Assembly: GCF_042033325.1 (NCBI RefSeq)
Contig: NZ_CP160095.1
Length of the DNA: 64,000 nucleotides
Direction: 5' to 3' (one strand)
Origin: Sneathia sanguinegens
GTDB taxonomy: Bacteria > Fusobacteriota > Fusobacteriia > Fusobacteriales > Leptotrichiaceae
The stretch's first letter is position 1, and each line of letters starts with the position of its first letter. Both the position numbers and the translations under genes were made by a program. Below, one piece after another: positions 26,033-40,000 of the stretch. The notes under the pieces are model-generated. The model made no database searches, was not told where the DNA came from, and saw only the letters and a list, made by a program, of their open reading frames with translations.

Positions 26033-26380
26033 TTACTTACATCCAAACTCTTTTAAAAATTTAATTTTATTGTCTTCTGTCCAGCAAATTAATGATATTC
26101 CATCAAATTCACTAACTATATCATCATAAATGCACTTGAATTTCCACTCTACAATAGTTTGATTATCCTTATGAAAAAATTGTAATATATCCCATAGAAT
26201 AACTTTCCATCTTTTATTCCATTCATCAAACCAATATTTTACACTCTTACAATCTTTGTATTTTTGTTCCCAATTTTCAATATATATTACATCATTTGTA
26301 AAAATATCATCTATACCTAAATCTTTTTGTTTAAGCCACATTGAAAACCACAAATAAATTATTTCTTCTCTTTTAGCCAT
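26033..26380 (-). CDS. SnoaL/NTF2-like small protein
   Basis: A 115-residue soluble protein. The pattern YLWFSMWLKQKDLGIDDIFT, VIYIENWEQKYKDC, VEWKFKC and FDGISLICWTEDNKI follows the NTF2-like fold of SnoaL-type proteins: a helix, a 'tip' with polar residues, and strands ending in a W-x-x-x-K-I strand. The ATG follows AAAGGT. The family includes small enzymes and ligand-binding proteins; no specific substrate can be named. It is a single gene with short AT-rich gaps on both sides. Confidence 0.65.
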   Translation of the reverse strand: MAKREEIIYLWFSMWLKQKDLGIDDIFTNDVIYIENWEQKYKDCKSVKYWFDEWNKRWKVILWDILQFFHKDNQTIVEWKFKCIYDDIVSEFDGISLICWTEDNKIKFLKEFGCK

Positions 26381-26568
26381 GATACCTTTCCTTTGTTACT
26401 AACTTTTTTATCTTTTATGGCTTATTTTTAACTTTATTATATTCTTTCACATTATTTTTTTCAATATCTATATTTTTTGTATTTAAACAGGCTATAGCCT
26501 AGTTTTTACTAGGTTATAGCCTTTATAAAGGATTGAACCATTTTTAATTTTTATTAATTTAATGTCTA

Positions 26569-26910
26569 TTAAATATTTATACCTATGTTATATGAATAAA
26601 TAATTGCTGATATAATAATTGAAATGCATGGCACTAGCCACAAGACAAACATATACATATTTTTGCTTATATTTTGCTTACGAGGAGTCTTAGCTGTTAC
26701 AAAAGCACTGAATAAATGAATTATCAATAAAATAAGTGGTAGACCTATTACTCCTACAATTTTACTACTAAACATATTTGCATCGTTACAAAGTCCAAAA
26801 TGTATTGCCATGGTATTTGGGAGTTTATTCCATAATATCATACCAGCTAATATTGGCAACAGAGTAATAATACTTGTTAAAATTAATGTTTTTCTATTTC
26901 TCTTTACCAT
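26569..26910 (-). CDS. DUF1648/SdpI-like membrane protein, short form
   Basis: A 113-residue protein with three hydrophobic segments. Residues 10-55 (LPILAGMILWNKLPNTMAIHFG, shortened here to its start and end) match the DUF1648 signature 'W-x-x-LP-x-x-x-x-HF'. Full SdpI-type immunity proteins carry a second SdpI domain and are about 200 residues, so this looks like a shortened or single-domain version. The ATG at 26910 has AAGGAGG upstream; a longer frame begins earlier without such a site. It lies 83 bases after the M48 protease gene on the same strand. Confidence 0.65.
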   Translation of the reverse strand: MVKRNRKTLILTSIITLLPILAGMILWNKLPNTMAIHFGLCNDANMFSSKIVGVIGLPLILLIIHLFSAFVTAKTPRKQNISKNMYMFVLWLVPCISIIISAIIYSYNIGINI

Positions 26911-26993
26911 CCGTATAACCTCCTTAAAATATTGTAACTTCTCAACCTCTATTTTACTCCTTACTTCTATTAATTGCAATATATCATACATAT

Positions 26994-27905
26994 TTATTCT
27001 ATTACGACACCTAATTGTCTTAAATGTTCCATTCTTTGTTCTTTATCAGGATGACTACTTTCTAAACTAGCAAAAAAGTTTTTTTCTTTTGGATCTCCAA
27101 TAACTTCTAAAAGTCTACATAACTCTTGTCCATAACCTAATTCAAATGAAAATTTATCTGCTTCAAGTTCTTCAGATCTACTTGTTTTCATTACAAGTAA
27201 TACACCAACTTTAGTCCATATATACATAAATCCATTTATAATTACAGTAACAAATAAATATGCAAGCCAACCAACAATATATTCAAATAAACGATTTTTT
27301 TTAGATACAAAACAAAAAATATTAAATATTGCATATAATATAGCAAAAATAACTCGTATAACAGTTACTATGGCTGTAATTATCATATTACCAACAGTAA
27401 CAATAAGAATTAAGTCTGTATCTTTATGTGCTAAATGACCAAATTCATGACCAAAAGTTGCTTTAATTTGGTCGCTAGGCATATTAATTAATCCTTTTGT
27501 AATACATACAGTTTTTCTACCTGTAGCAAATGCATTTGGTTCTTCGGAATCATTTACATATAATTTAACATTTGCAGGTATACTAGGATCTAATTTTCTT
27601 GCTTTTTCATATACTTCATTAAAGATAGGCTCAATATATTCTAGCAATCTAATATCTTCAATTTTCTTACAACCAAGTTGTCTTCTCATTATCCATTCAC
27701 CAATTGGGGATAACGCAATTACAATTGAAATAAAATACAAGACAAAACTTAATAAAATTGCAAGTATAATATTCAAAGCATTGACTACTCTAAAAAGCAA
27801 ATTAAATACTACACAAGAAATTATTAAAAGATTTAAAATAAGATAAATAATCACAGGAATTTTTGATTTTTTCATAATTCTTTCATAAAATTCAACAAAA
27901 TACAT
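26994..27905 (-). CDS. M48-family (HtpX-like) membrane metallopeptidase
   Basis: About 303 residues. Zinc-binding HEFGH lies in ATFGHEFGHLAHKDTD, with the third ligand Glu probably in SRSEELEADKFSFELG, the standard M48 arrangement. Before the catalytic region are two membrane segments (ending ...IALSPIGEWIMRRQLGCKK) and after it two more. HtpX-type enzymes degrade damaged membrane proteins at the inner membrane. The start is uncertain: the ATG at 27905 begins MYFVEFYERIMKK, but the frame is open up to 27986, and an AAAGGAG site lies near 27935 with no in-frame start codon right after it. Confidence 0.8.
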   Translation of the reverse strand: MYFVEFYERIMKKSKIPVIIYLILNLLIISCVVFNLLFRVVNALNIILAILLSFVLYFISIVIALSPIGEWIMRRQLGCKKIEDIRLLEYIEPIFNEVYEKARKLDPSIPANVKLYVNDSEEPNAFATGRKTVCITKGLINMPSDQIKATFGHEFGHLAHKDTDLILIVTVGNMIITAIVTVIRVIFAILYAIFNIFCFVSKKNRLFEYIVGWLAYLFVTVIINGFMYIWTKVGVLLVMKTSRSEELEADKFSFELGYGQELCRLLEVIGDPKEKNFFASLESSHPDKEQRMEHLRQLGVVIE

Positions 27906-28049
27906 ACTTACATAGCATGGAAATTCACCATACTCTCCTTTCTTCAATTTAACTTTAAATTTGGAAATTACAACAATATTATACAACAGTTTCTAATTTT
28001 GTCAATTTTTGCATAAAATTTATATTTTTTCACCGAATAAATTAATATA

Positions 28050-28085
28050 AAAAAAGGTGCACAAGTTATTTTACTTGTACACCTT
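28050..28085 (-). terminator. rho-independent terminator of the giant adhesin gene
   Basis: AAGGTGCACAAGT (28054-28066) pairs with ACTTGTACACCTT (28073-28085), a 13-bp stem with one mismatch, followed on the minus strand by a T tract. It lies 14 bases after the adhesin stop codon. Confidence 0.85.
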
Positions 28086-28098
28086 ACTTATAAAGTAC

Positions 28099-31000
28099 CT
28101 ATTTTTTCAATAGTTTCAAAATTTCTTCAAGTTGTTTTTCTAGCTTATTAGTCTTTTCAGTTTGTAATCTTAATTTTTCTTCAAGTTCACTAATTTTCTT
28201 TCCTTTTTCAGGATATTTATCAGTCTTAAATTCACCAAGCATTACTCCTAAACCTGCTCCTAATGCTATATTTCCTTTTGTATTTACTGAACCACTTACT
28301 CTATATGATACCATTCTATTTTCACTAACTCCACTGAAACCTATTGCTAAGGCATTTGATCCTCCATAATATCCATATGCTGCTGATATATTAGTCTTGT
28401 ATTTTGAGTATGAATTTGCTTGCAATAAGTTTGCCATAGCTACTGCATTTGCTACTCCTCCTAATGCTAAATCAGATTTCTTGTTTGCTTCAACTACAGT
28501 ATTAGATATATTACTTACCTTTGCATCAACTTCAGTTTTATTATAGTAATTTTTATTTAGATGTTCATTTACTTGTTTATCTGTTACTAATATACCTTCA
28601 GGTTTTGTAATATTTGCTCCTTCACTTATATTATTAGCAAATTCTTTCTTATCAATATTAGATCCATCTTTATTCATCTTCTTATCTAATTCTTCTAACA
28701 TTTGACCTGCATTAACTGCATCTTTTGAATCCTTTACTAATCTTGCATTTGCAATATTACTTAATGTCATAGCTTTATTATTTGGTAAAGCCTTGATTAC
28801 AACATCTTTTGCTTCTTTACCTTCAAGCTTGTTACCATCCTTTGTATATTCTTTATTAACTTCATCATATACTGCTTTTTCTAAGTCACTTGCTTCGTAG
28901 AATTTATTATTTTTTCCTTTAACTACAACTTTATCTTCTGCTTTTGCATTCTTAAGATCATCACCTTCTAATGCTTTTGCTTCAGTTGCTTCTGTAGGTT
29001 GAGCAGAATCACCACTCCATTTCTTAGTTGCTTCATCATAAGTTCTATCTTTTATATCTTTTTCTTTATAGAACTTACCATCTTTTGCTTTTACAACCTT
29101 ATCACCTTTATCAAAGTATTTTCCTTCTACTTCTTGTGTACCTTCTGCATATACTTTTCCATCTTCAGATACTATAGTTCCAGTTTTGTATTCTGTACCA
29201 TCTTTTCCAAATACTGTGTCTTTATTCTTTTCGTAATATTCAAATGGACTACTATTAGTCTTTAATCCAGTTATTGTTCCATCTGAATTAATTGTTAATG
29301 TTGACTTATTATTTTTCTTAAATTCAATCTTGTCACCTGTAATATTTACTGTATTACCTTTATCATCTTTTGCTTCAAATGACTTCATATTCTTTAAGTT
29401 AGCTGATAATTGAAGTTCAACATTACTTTCTTTAGCAACAACATTAATATTACCTTCAGCACTTTCAAATTTATTATCTATAGTTCCTTCACCTTTGATA
29501 TTTACTTTATCATTAAGTTCCTTAGTTTCTCCAGTATTACCTGCAAATTTTAGACCTTTATTCTTCAATTTGTCAATATCTCCAGTAATTGTTTTAACTT
29601 TTTCATCAACATAATTCTTATTCGCTGCCATATGTCCATCAGACTTATCATCTAAATCCTTAAGTCCTGTTATACTTCCAGTTCCTACAGTCTTATTATC
29701 AGCAGTTGTTGTTGCAAAGTCTATTGATGATTCCTTTATTGATACAGATGGTTTTGTTGCATCTTTTTTAGTTATTTCTATTCCATCTTTACCAATCTTA
29801 GTTGTTACTCCATCAGTACCAGTCTTAAACTCTGTTCCATTTTCATTTAATGTTACTTTTGTTTCTTTATTTTCTATTGATTTTATAGCCTTTAATTCTT
29901 TTGCTAGACCTACTTCAATATTGCCTGTATTATTATCTACCTTAACTGCAATATTTTTTGTTTCGTACTTAGTAGCAAAATTATTCTTATCTAAACCATT
30001 GTAATTAGATGTAGTACCATTAATAGTAATAGTATCACCTAAAAACTTAGTAGCTGTTCCTGTACTTCCTACAAATGTAATACCTTTACTTGCTAAGAAT
30101 TGTAAGTCTCTTAATGTTACTACCTTGTTAAGTTCAGCATCTTTATACACATCTTTTTTAGCTTCCTTATTAACAAGTTTATTAAGAATTTCATTATTCT
30201 TATCTTTTTTATCCTTGCTTAATCCCAAGGCACTTGCTACATTACCTAATGTAATAGGTTCTGTTGTTTTACCATCCGGTTTAACAGTTGATAAAATTAC
30301 ATCTTCTGGAACTACTTCTTTAGCATTTTCTTCTTTTGTTCCATCTGCTTGTGCTTTATAGAATTTACCATCAGTATCTTTCATTAGCTTATTGCCATCT
30401 TTGTCTGTATAAACTACTGTTCCTAAAGTTCCGTTCTTCAACTTATCTTGTTCTGTACCATTAGCATTTATCTTATTTAATACATCTTTAACTTCTTTTT
30501 GAGTTGCTGCTACTCCAGATTGACCATATTTTGCATTATCTACACTAGTATCTTCTAGACCAGTTATGCTTCCACCTTTATCTGATGTTGTAATTGATAC
30601 TGTTTTGCCATTATTACCTATTTTAACTGAACTAAATTCTGGACTATCACTAAATGCTAATGAGATTATACTATTATCTCCATCTTTTGCTATCTTAGTC
30701 TTTATATTCTTTCCAAGATACTTAATACCATTGTCTGATATTTCCTCTGTAGCACTTGCTATTTTTATACTACTTCCTAATTTTTGTGTTTGTTCTCCAC
30801 CTAGATCTGCATTAAATTTAAGTCCTTTATCTTCTAATCCACTCTTTATCTTATCAACATATTCCTTAACAGCACTACTCTTAGCTAAGTTATTTCCATT
30901 TTCTAGACTCTCATCTCCAAGTTTTGTTACCCAGTTAGTAATATCAATATTACTTGCATCTTTTAAAGCATATTCTTTTAATTTATTATATACTTGCCCA

Positions 31001-34000
31001 CCATTTATTGCTTCTTTTGAATTATCTGATATACTTCCATCTGCTACTCTTAGAACTGTTGTTGGTTTATCAGTACTTCCATCTGGATTTACTAATGTTG
31101 CTAATATATCTTTAACTTCATCTGCATAAGAATGTCCTACTTTTAAAGCTCCATTATCTTCAACATATTCTGCTTTATAGTATTTACCATCATTAGCTTT
31201 TACTAATCTATTTCCATCTTTATCTGTATAGACTACTGTTCCTGCTTCACCATTTCTTAGTGCATTTACCTTAGTTGTTAGGTCTTTTCCATTTAGTCCA
31301 TCATTTCCTGTTAAGCCCTTTGAACCTGCACTACTATCTCCAGTTTTTCCATCTCTTCCATCGTTGCCTTTACCATTTAGACTATTCTTTACTGTATCTG
31401 TTAAGTTAAATGTAACTTTTCCATTATCTTCAGTCTTTATTTCTAAGTCATTAGATGTGAAATCAAATCCAGTTGTTAATGATGTAGTTTTTGAATCACC
31501 ACTATTTGCTTTATATGCAATAGTATTATTTCCTATATTCTTATTAACAGTATCGATTTCTTGTTTTACATAATCTACTACAGCTTTTTCTGTTGTTAAT
31601 TTACCTTTATCTGCATTTTCTGTAATTGTTTCGCTTATTTTTTCTGTTCCTAATTTATTAATCCATTTATCTCTATTTGTTGTTTCATTAGTTTTATCTA
31701 AATTAGAAGCATCTACTTTTGCATATTCTGTTGCAAGATTTGTTGTCCCTGATAATTCTTTTATTTTTGCTTGATTTAATGTTAACTTGTAGTCTACTTT
31801 ATTTTCTGTTGATGTATCTTTAGCAACTGTAATACCATCATCTGTAGAACTTACTGTTACTGAATCACTTACAAATTTCTTAGCTTCAGCTTGTGCTATT
31901 CCTTCTATTGTTGATTTCTTTACTGATACTTTGTATTCTTTTGCATTTCCATCTTCAGTATTATCTCCACCTGTTACTTCTACTATATTATCAGCAACTG
32001 TAGCATCTTTTGATACATTTATTAGTCCTTTAATTACTTTCTTTCCTTCAACTGATATATTATCTAAACCTTTTTTAGCATATGTACTTTCTGCTGTACT
32101 TGTTTGTAATGCTCCATCAATTTTTGTTTTTAATGTATCATTTAGTTTTACAGTATATTTTGTACCTTTACCATCTGCTTTTGTTTCTGGTGTTACTACT
32201 ATTTCATTTTCAGTTCCTACAACTTCTACTTTTGAAGTTTCTAATTCTGTCTTAGTTGCGAATGTTTGCTTATCAGTTTCATATGTAGTTTTATCTAACT
32301 TATTGTCTAGTTCTTTCTTTAATTGTCCACCATTTATTGCTTCTTTTGAATTTGCTGTTATACTTCCATCTGCTACTCTTAGAACTGTTGTTGGTTTATC
32401 AGTAGTTCCATCTGGATTTACTAATGTTGCTAATACTTCATTATCTTTTTTAGCAGTTGCATTATTTTGAACTTCACCTTTTTCATTAACGTTAGTTGCT
32501 TCGTAATATTTACCATCATTAGCTTTTACTAATCTATTTCCATCTTTATCTGTATAGACTACTGTTCCTGCTTCACCATTTCTTAGTGCATTTACCTTAG
32601 TTGTTAGGTCTTTTCCATTTAGTCCATCATTTCCTGTTAAGCCCTTTGAACCTGCACTACTATCTCCAGTTTTTCCATCTCTTCCATCGTTGCCTTTACC
32701 ATTTAGACTATTCTTTACTGTATCTGTTAAGTTAAATGTAACTTTTCCATTATCTTCAGTCTTTATTTCTAAGTCATTAGATGTGAAATCAAATCCAGTT
32801 GTTAATGATGTAGTTTTTGAATTACCACTATTTGCTTTATATGCAATAGTATTATTTCCTATATTCTTATTAACAGTATCGATTTCTTGTTTTACATAAT
32901 CTACTACAGCTTTTTCTGTTGTTAATTTACCTTTATCTGCATTTTCTGTAATTGTTTCGCTTATTTTTTCTGTTCCTAATTTATTAATCCATTTATCTCT
33001 ATTTGTTGTTTCATTAGTTTTATCTAAATTAGAAGCATCTACTTTTGCATATTCTGTTGCAAGATTTGTTGTCCCTGATAATTCTTTTATTTTTGCTTGA
33101 TTTAATGTTAACTTGTAGTCTACTTTATTTTCTGTTGATGTATCTTTAGCAACTGTAATACCATCATCTGTAGAACTTACTGTTACTGAATTACTTACAA
33201 ATTTCTTAGCTTCAGCTTGTGCTATTCCTTCTATTGTTGATTTCTTTACTGATACTTTGTATTCTTTTGCATTTCCATCTTCAGTATTATCTCCACCTGT
33301 TACTTCTACTATATTATCAGCAACTGTAGCATCTTTTGATACATTTATTAGTCCTTTAATTACTTTCTTTCCTTCAACTGATATATTATCTAAACCTTTT
33401 TTAGCATATGTACTTTCTGCTGTACTTGTTTGTAATGCTCCATCAATTTTTGTTTTTAATGTATCATTTAGTTTTACAGTATATTTTGTACCTTTACCAT
33501 CTGCTTTTGTTTCTGGTGTTACTACTATTTCATTTTCAGTTCCTACAACTTCTACTTTTGAAGTTTCTAATTCTGTCTTAGTTGCGAATGTTTGCTTATC
33601 AGTTTCATATGTAGTTTTATCTAACTTATTGTCTAGTTCTTTCTTTAATTGTCCACCATTTATTGCTTCTTTTGAATTTGCTGTTATACTTCCATCTGCT
33701 ACTCTTAGAACTGTTGTTGGTTTATCAGTAGTTCCATCTGGATTTACTAATGTTGCTAATACTTCATTATCTTTTTTAGCAGTTGCATTATTTTGAACTT
33801 CACCTTTTTCATTAACGTTAGTTGCTTCGTAATATTTACCATCATTAGCTTTTACTAATCTATTTCCATCTTTATCTGTATAGACTACTGTTCCTGCTTC
33901 ACCATTTCTTAGTGCATTTACCTTAGTTGTTAGGTCTTTTCCATTTAGTCCATCATTTCCTGTTAAGCCCTTTGAACCTGCACTACTATCTCCAGTTTTT

Positions 34001-37000
34001 CCATCTCTTCCATCGTTGCCTTTACCATTTAGACTATTCTTTACTGTATCTGTTAAGTTAAATGTAACTTTTCCATTATCTTCAGTCTTTATTTCTAAGT
34101 CATTAGATGTGAAATCAAATCCAGTTGTTAATGATGTAGTTTTTGAATTACCACTATTTGCTTTATATGCAATAGTATTATTTCCTATATTCTTATTAAC
34201 AGTATCGATTTCTTGTTTTACATAATCTTTTACTGCTTTTTCTGTTGTTAATTTACCTTTATCTGCATTTTCTGTAATTGTTTCGCTTATTTTTTCTGTT
34301 CCTAATTTATTAATCCATTTATCTCTATTTGTTGTTTCATTAGTTTTATCTAAATTAGAAGCATCTACTTTTGCATATTCTGTTTCAAGATTTGTTGTTC
34401 CTGATAATTCTTTTATTTTTGCTTGATTTAATGTTAACTTGTAGTCTACTTTATTTTCTGTTGATGTATCTTTAGCAACTGTAATACCATCATCTGTAGA
34501 ACTTACTGTTACTGAATCACTTACAAATTTCTTAGCTTCAGCTTGTGCTATTCCTTCTATTGTTGATTTCTTTACTGATACTTTGTATTCTTTTGCATTT
34601 CCATCTTCAGTATTATCTCCACCTGTTACTTCTACTATATTATCAGCAACTGTAGCATCTTTTGATACATTTATTAGTCCTTTAATTACTTTCTTTCCTT
34701 CAACTGATATATTATCTAAACCTTTTTTAGCATATGTACTTTCTGCTGTACTTGTTTGTAATGCTCCATCAATTTTTGTTTTTAATGTATCATTTAGTTT
34801 TACAGTATATTTTGTACCTTTACCATCTGCTTTTGTTTCTGGTGTTACTACTATTTCATTTTCAGTTCCTACAACTTCTACTTTTGAAGTTTCTAATTCT
34901 GTCTTAGTTGCGAATGTTTGCTTATCAGTTTCATATGTAGTTTTATCTAACTTATTGTCTAGTTCTTTCTTTAATTGTCCACCATTTATTGCTTCTTTTG
35001 AATTTGCTGTTATACTTCCATCTGCTACTCTTAGAACTGTTGTTGGTTTATCAGTAGTTCCATCTGGATTTACTAATGTTGCTAATACTTCATTATCTTT
35101 TTTAGCAGTTGCATTATTTTGAACTTCACCTTTTTCATTAACGTTAGTTGCTTCGTAATATTTACCATCATTAGCTTTTACTAATCTATTTCCATCTTTA
35201 TCTGTATAGACTACTGTTCCTGCTTCACCATTTCTTAGTGCATTTACCTTAGTTGTTAGGTCTTTTCCATTTAGTCCATCATTTCCTGTTAAGCCCTTTG
35301 AACCTGCACTACTATCTCCAGTTTTTCCATCTCTTCCATCGTTGCCTTTACCATTTAGACTATTCTTTACTGTATCTGTTAAGTTAAATGTAACTTTTCC
35401 ATTATCTTCAGTCTTTATTTCTAAGTCATTAGATGTGAAATCAAATCCAGTTGTTAATGATGTAGTTTTTGAATTACCACTATTTGCTTTATATGCAATA
35501 GTATTATTTCCTATATTCTTATTAACAGTATCGATTTCTTGTTTTACATAATCTTTTACTGCTTTTTCTGTTGTTAATTTACCTTTATCTGCATTTTCTG
35601 TAATTGTTTCGCTTATTTTTTCTGTTCCTAATTTATTAATCCATTTATCTCTATTTGTTGTTTCATTAGTTTTATCTAAATTAGAAGCATCTACTTTTGC
35701 ATATTCTGTTTCAAGATTTGTTGTTCCTGATAATTCTTTTATTTTTGCTTGATTTAATGTTAACTTGTAGTCTACTTTATTTTCTGTTGATGTATCTTTA
35801 GCAACTGTAATACCATTATCTGTAGAACTTACTGTTACTGAATCACTTACAAATTTCTTAGCTTCAGCTTGTGCTATTCCTTCTATTGTTGATTTCTTTA
35901 CTGATACTTTGTATTCTTTTGCATTTCCATCTTCAGTATTATCTCCACCTGTTACTTCTACTATATTATCAGCAACTGTAGCATCTTTTGATACATTTAT
36001 TAGTCCTTTAATTACTTTCTTTCCTTCAACTGATATATTATCTAAACCTTTTTTTGCATATGTACTTTCTGCTGTACTTGTTTGTAATGCTCCATCAATT
36101 TTTGTTTTTAATGTATCATTTAGTTTTACAGTATATTTTGTACCTTTACCATCTGCTTTTGTTTCTGGTGTTACTACTATTTCATTTTCAGTTCCTACAA
36201 CTTCTACTTTTGAAGTTTCTAATTCTGTCTTAGTTGCGAATGTTTGCTTATCAGTTTCATATGTAGTTTTATCTAACTTCTTGTCTAGTTCTTTCTTTAA
36301 TTGTCCACCATTTATTGCTTCTTTTGAATTTGCTGTTATACTTCCATCTGCTACTCTTAGAACTGTTGTTGGTTTATCAGTACTTCCATCTGGATTTACT
36401 AATGTTGCTAATACTTCATTATCTTTTTTAGCAGTTGCATTATTTTGAACTTCACCTTTTTCATCAACATTAGTTGCTTCGTAATATTTACCATCATTAG
36501 CTTTTACTAATCTATTTCCATCTTTATCTGTATAGACTACTGTTCCTGCTTCACCATTTCTTAGTGCATTTACCTTAGTTGTTAGGTCTTTTCCATTTAA
36601 TCCATCTTTTCCTGTTAAGCCCTTTGAACCTGCACTACTATCTCCAGTTTTTCCATCTCTTCCATCGTTGCCTTTACCATTTAGACTATTCTTTACTGTA
36701 TCTGTTAAGTTAAATGTAACTTTTCCATTATCTTCTGTCTTTATTTCTAAATCTTTAGATGTGAAATCAAATCCAGTTGTTAATGTAGTTTCCTTCTTAT
36801 TTTTACTATTTGCTACATAGCTTATCTTTTGATTACCTACTGTTGCTTCAGTTACAATTGGTGATGCAGTAGTATTTTGTGCATCAGTTAATGTTGCATT
36901 CCCTTTATCATCTATTCCAAATTTTACATTTTTACCTGAATTTGCTAATTTTACTTCTTTAAATGTAGGATCTTCTCTTAAACCTACTAAAACTCTTGTT

Positions 37001-40000
37001 CCTTCACCTGATGTACTTACAAATGTTTCAACATTTTCTGTTGTATATCTTCCTTTTTTAGGATTATTATTTTCCTTTACATCCCATGCATCAGATGAAA
37101 TTACATTATTTGTAACTTTTCTACCTGTAATTTCAATTTTCTTGCCTAATGCTTGATCTACTCCAGTAGCGTTGTTATCTGCAACAACTTTAAATGGATT
37201 TTTCACTTGTCCATATGCAACTGCATCTGTATCATTTGTTCCATTAGATAAACCACTTATTTTCTTACTATTCAATGTTAAGCTATCTGTTGTTGGAGTT
37301 AATTCTACTTGTTTAGTATCTCCATCTTTTAATGTTATTTTCTTGAATGTTGGATCTTCTCTTAAACCTACTAAAACTTTTGTCCCTTCACTTGATGAAC
37401 TTACAAATGTTTCAACATTTTCTGTTGTATATCTTCCATTTTTAGGGTTATTATTTCCATTTACACTCCATGCTTCAGATGTACCATCATTTATAGATTT
37501 TCTACCTGTAATTTCAATTTTTTTACCTAAAGCTTGATCTACTCCAGTAGAATTGTTATCTGCAACAACTTTAAATGGATTTTTTACTTGTCCATATGCA
37601 ACCGCATCTGTATCGCCTGAACCATTTGTTAATCCTGTTAACTTCTTATTATTTATAGCTATATTATCATTATTTAAAGTTAACTTAGCACTGTCCTTCC
37701 CATTTTCAATAGATGTTATTCCTTTTAAAGTTTTTGATAATGCAACTTCTAAATTCTTATTATTAGTTGTTACTGATATATTTCTATATTTACCATTTGT
37801 ATTTTCTTCTTTACCTGATATCTTTATTTTTCCTGTCAAACTAACAGTAGTTTCAGTATCTTTATCATCTTTAAAAGTAATACCTTTTTCACTTAATTTC
37901 TTCAATTGTGCAACTGTTACTGCATCAGAATCAGCTGAACCATCAGCTACACCTGTTATTCTTCTTTTAATATTTGTACCACCTACAGCAAATGTTCTTC
38001 CGCCAGTATTTGTATCATCAGTTAAATATGCTTTAGCTGTACTTGAATTTGCTTCTGAACCATTACCTATTGCTACTGAATCATTTTGTTCTGATTTTGC
38101 TCCTTGTCCTATTGCTATTGCATTTTCTTTAGTAGCTTTTGAACTATTACCAATAGCTATTGCATTTTTCTCTGTACTTGTTGCAATATTTCCAAAAGCT
38201 ATCCCATTTTCTTTTTCTACTTTTGCTTTTTCTCCTATTGCTATGCCAAATTTTCCTATTGCTCTTGCTCTATCTCCAATTGCAACTGCTGTATCTCTTG
38301 CTACAACATTTCCACCTATTCCTACTGCATAATTACCAGATTTAACACCATTACCTATTGATACTGATGATGTACCTGCACTTATTTCACCTATATTTGA
38401 ATCTGTATCTTCATCTTTTTTACTATTACTACTATTAGGTGAACCTATAACAACAGATTGTACTCCATTTGCTTTAGCTTCTTTACCTATAGCTACTGCT
38501 TGACTTCCTTTTGCATTTGCTCCATATCCTAATGCAACAGCATCTGCACCTGTCGCACCATCATTATTATAATTTGAAGCTTTAACTTTCTCTATTTCTT
38601 CTTTACTTAAAATCTCAGTTTGTTTTTTAGCTAATGCTGCATCTTTAGACTCACTAATTTCTTTTAATATTGAATCAACAGTTTTAGTATTATCTTTTAT
38701 ATATTTATCATTATATTTATCATAAATATCTGTTTTAGCATCATTTATTGCTTTTATACCTTTTTTTTCTAATTCATTTATTCTGTTTGTTATCTTATCT
38801 GTATATTCTTTTTTAAAATGTTCTTCATTTCTTGTTTTTCTAACTTCCATTTCCAAGGCTTTAGCTTTTAATTTAATGTATTCTTTATAATACACTTCCT
38901 TCATCGCTATTTCTTTTGCCTTATAACCTTCACCACCAGTATTCTTTTTATCTACTGATAGGTAGTTAATCATTGATGTATCTTCTTCATCTGGATTAAC
39001 AGTACTTAATTTTTCTTCCAAACTTCTTAATTGTGAAACATTAACAGCATCTGTATCTCTATATCCACTTGCTAAATTAGTTAATCTTCTTTCTTTTCCT
39101 ATAGTACCTATTGATACTACACCAATACCTTTTGAAGTTAAAGTAGAAATTGCTCCTTTAGGTGCATACCCTGGTTCTTCAAGCCATTCAGGATTATAAT
39201 CTGTATTTGAATGATTACCAATTGAAATTGAATTTTCTAATTCTGCTTTAGAATAATTCCCTATTGCTAATGAATTTTTAGCTTTAACTACTGAACTATT
39301 CCCAAATATTAATGAATTATTTGCATTATGTGTTACTACTGAACCTACCCCAATTGATAATGAATTATCTGAAAAAACTCTAGATGCTATACCTAAACCT
39401 AATGAATTTTTCCCATTTACATATGTATATGACCCTATTGAAACTGTATTATCTTTCATACCAAATGCTGCATGACCAAAAGTTATACTATTTTCACCTT
39501 TAGCTACTGAATTTGTACCAACAACAATTGCGTTTTTCCCACTACTTTTTTTAACTTGTTTCCCTGTAAATTCTTCTTTTCCATTAAATTTAAGTTTTTT
39601 ATCTACTAAAGTAGTAGTATATGATTGTGTTTTATACAAAGTGTCAAGGTCTCCCAATGTTTTTTCAATGTTTTTATCTTCAAAATCTGTATCAATTGTA
39701 CTAATTGTAGTTTCATCATTTGCATCATCACGATATTGTTTATGCACACCATCGGTCACCTTTTCTGTATCAATATCAACATTACCATATACATTTGACC
39801 CTATAGCGATAGTATTGTTACCACTTGAAATAGCATTGTATCCATAAGCCATTCCACCATTTTCTGAAACTTCATTTTTATTACCTACAGCTACAGAGTT
39901 ATCAGAAAATACTTTTGTTTCGTTACCTATAGCAATAGCTCCATCTCCTTCAGCACGAGTTTTCGCTCCCATTGCAGTACTATAGTCTCCTAATGCATAT

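Noticed and set aside
31364..36448. Repeated open frames on the plus strand (69 and 179 codons) opposite the adhesin
   Set aside because: They recur with the 1326-bp period and are shadows of the repetitive adhesin coding strand; no ribosome sites or protein-like features.
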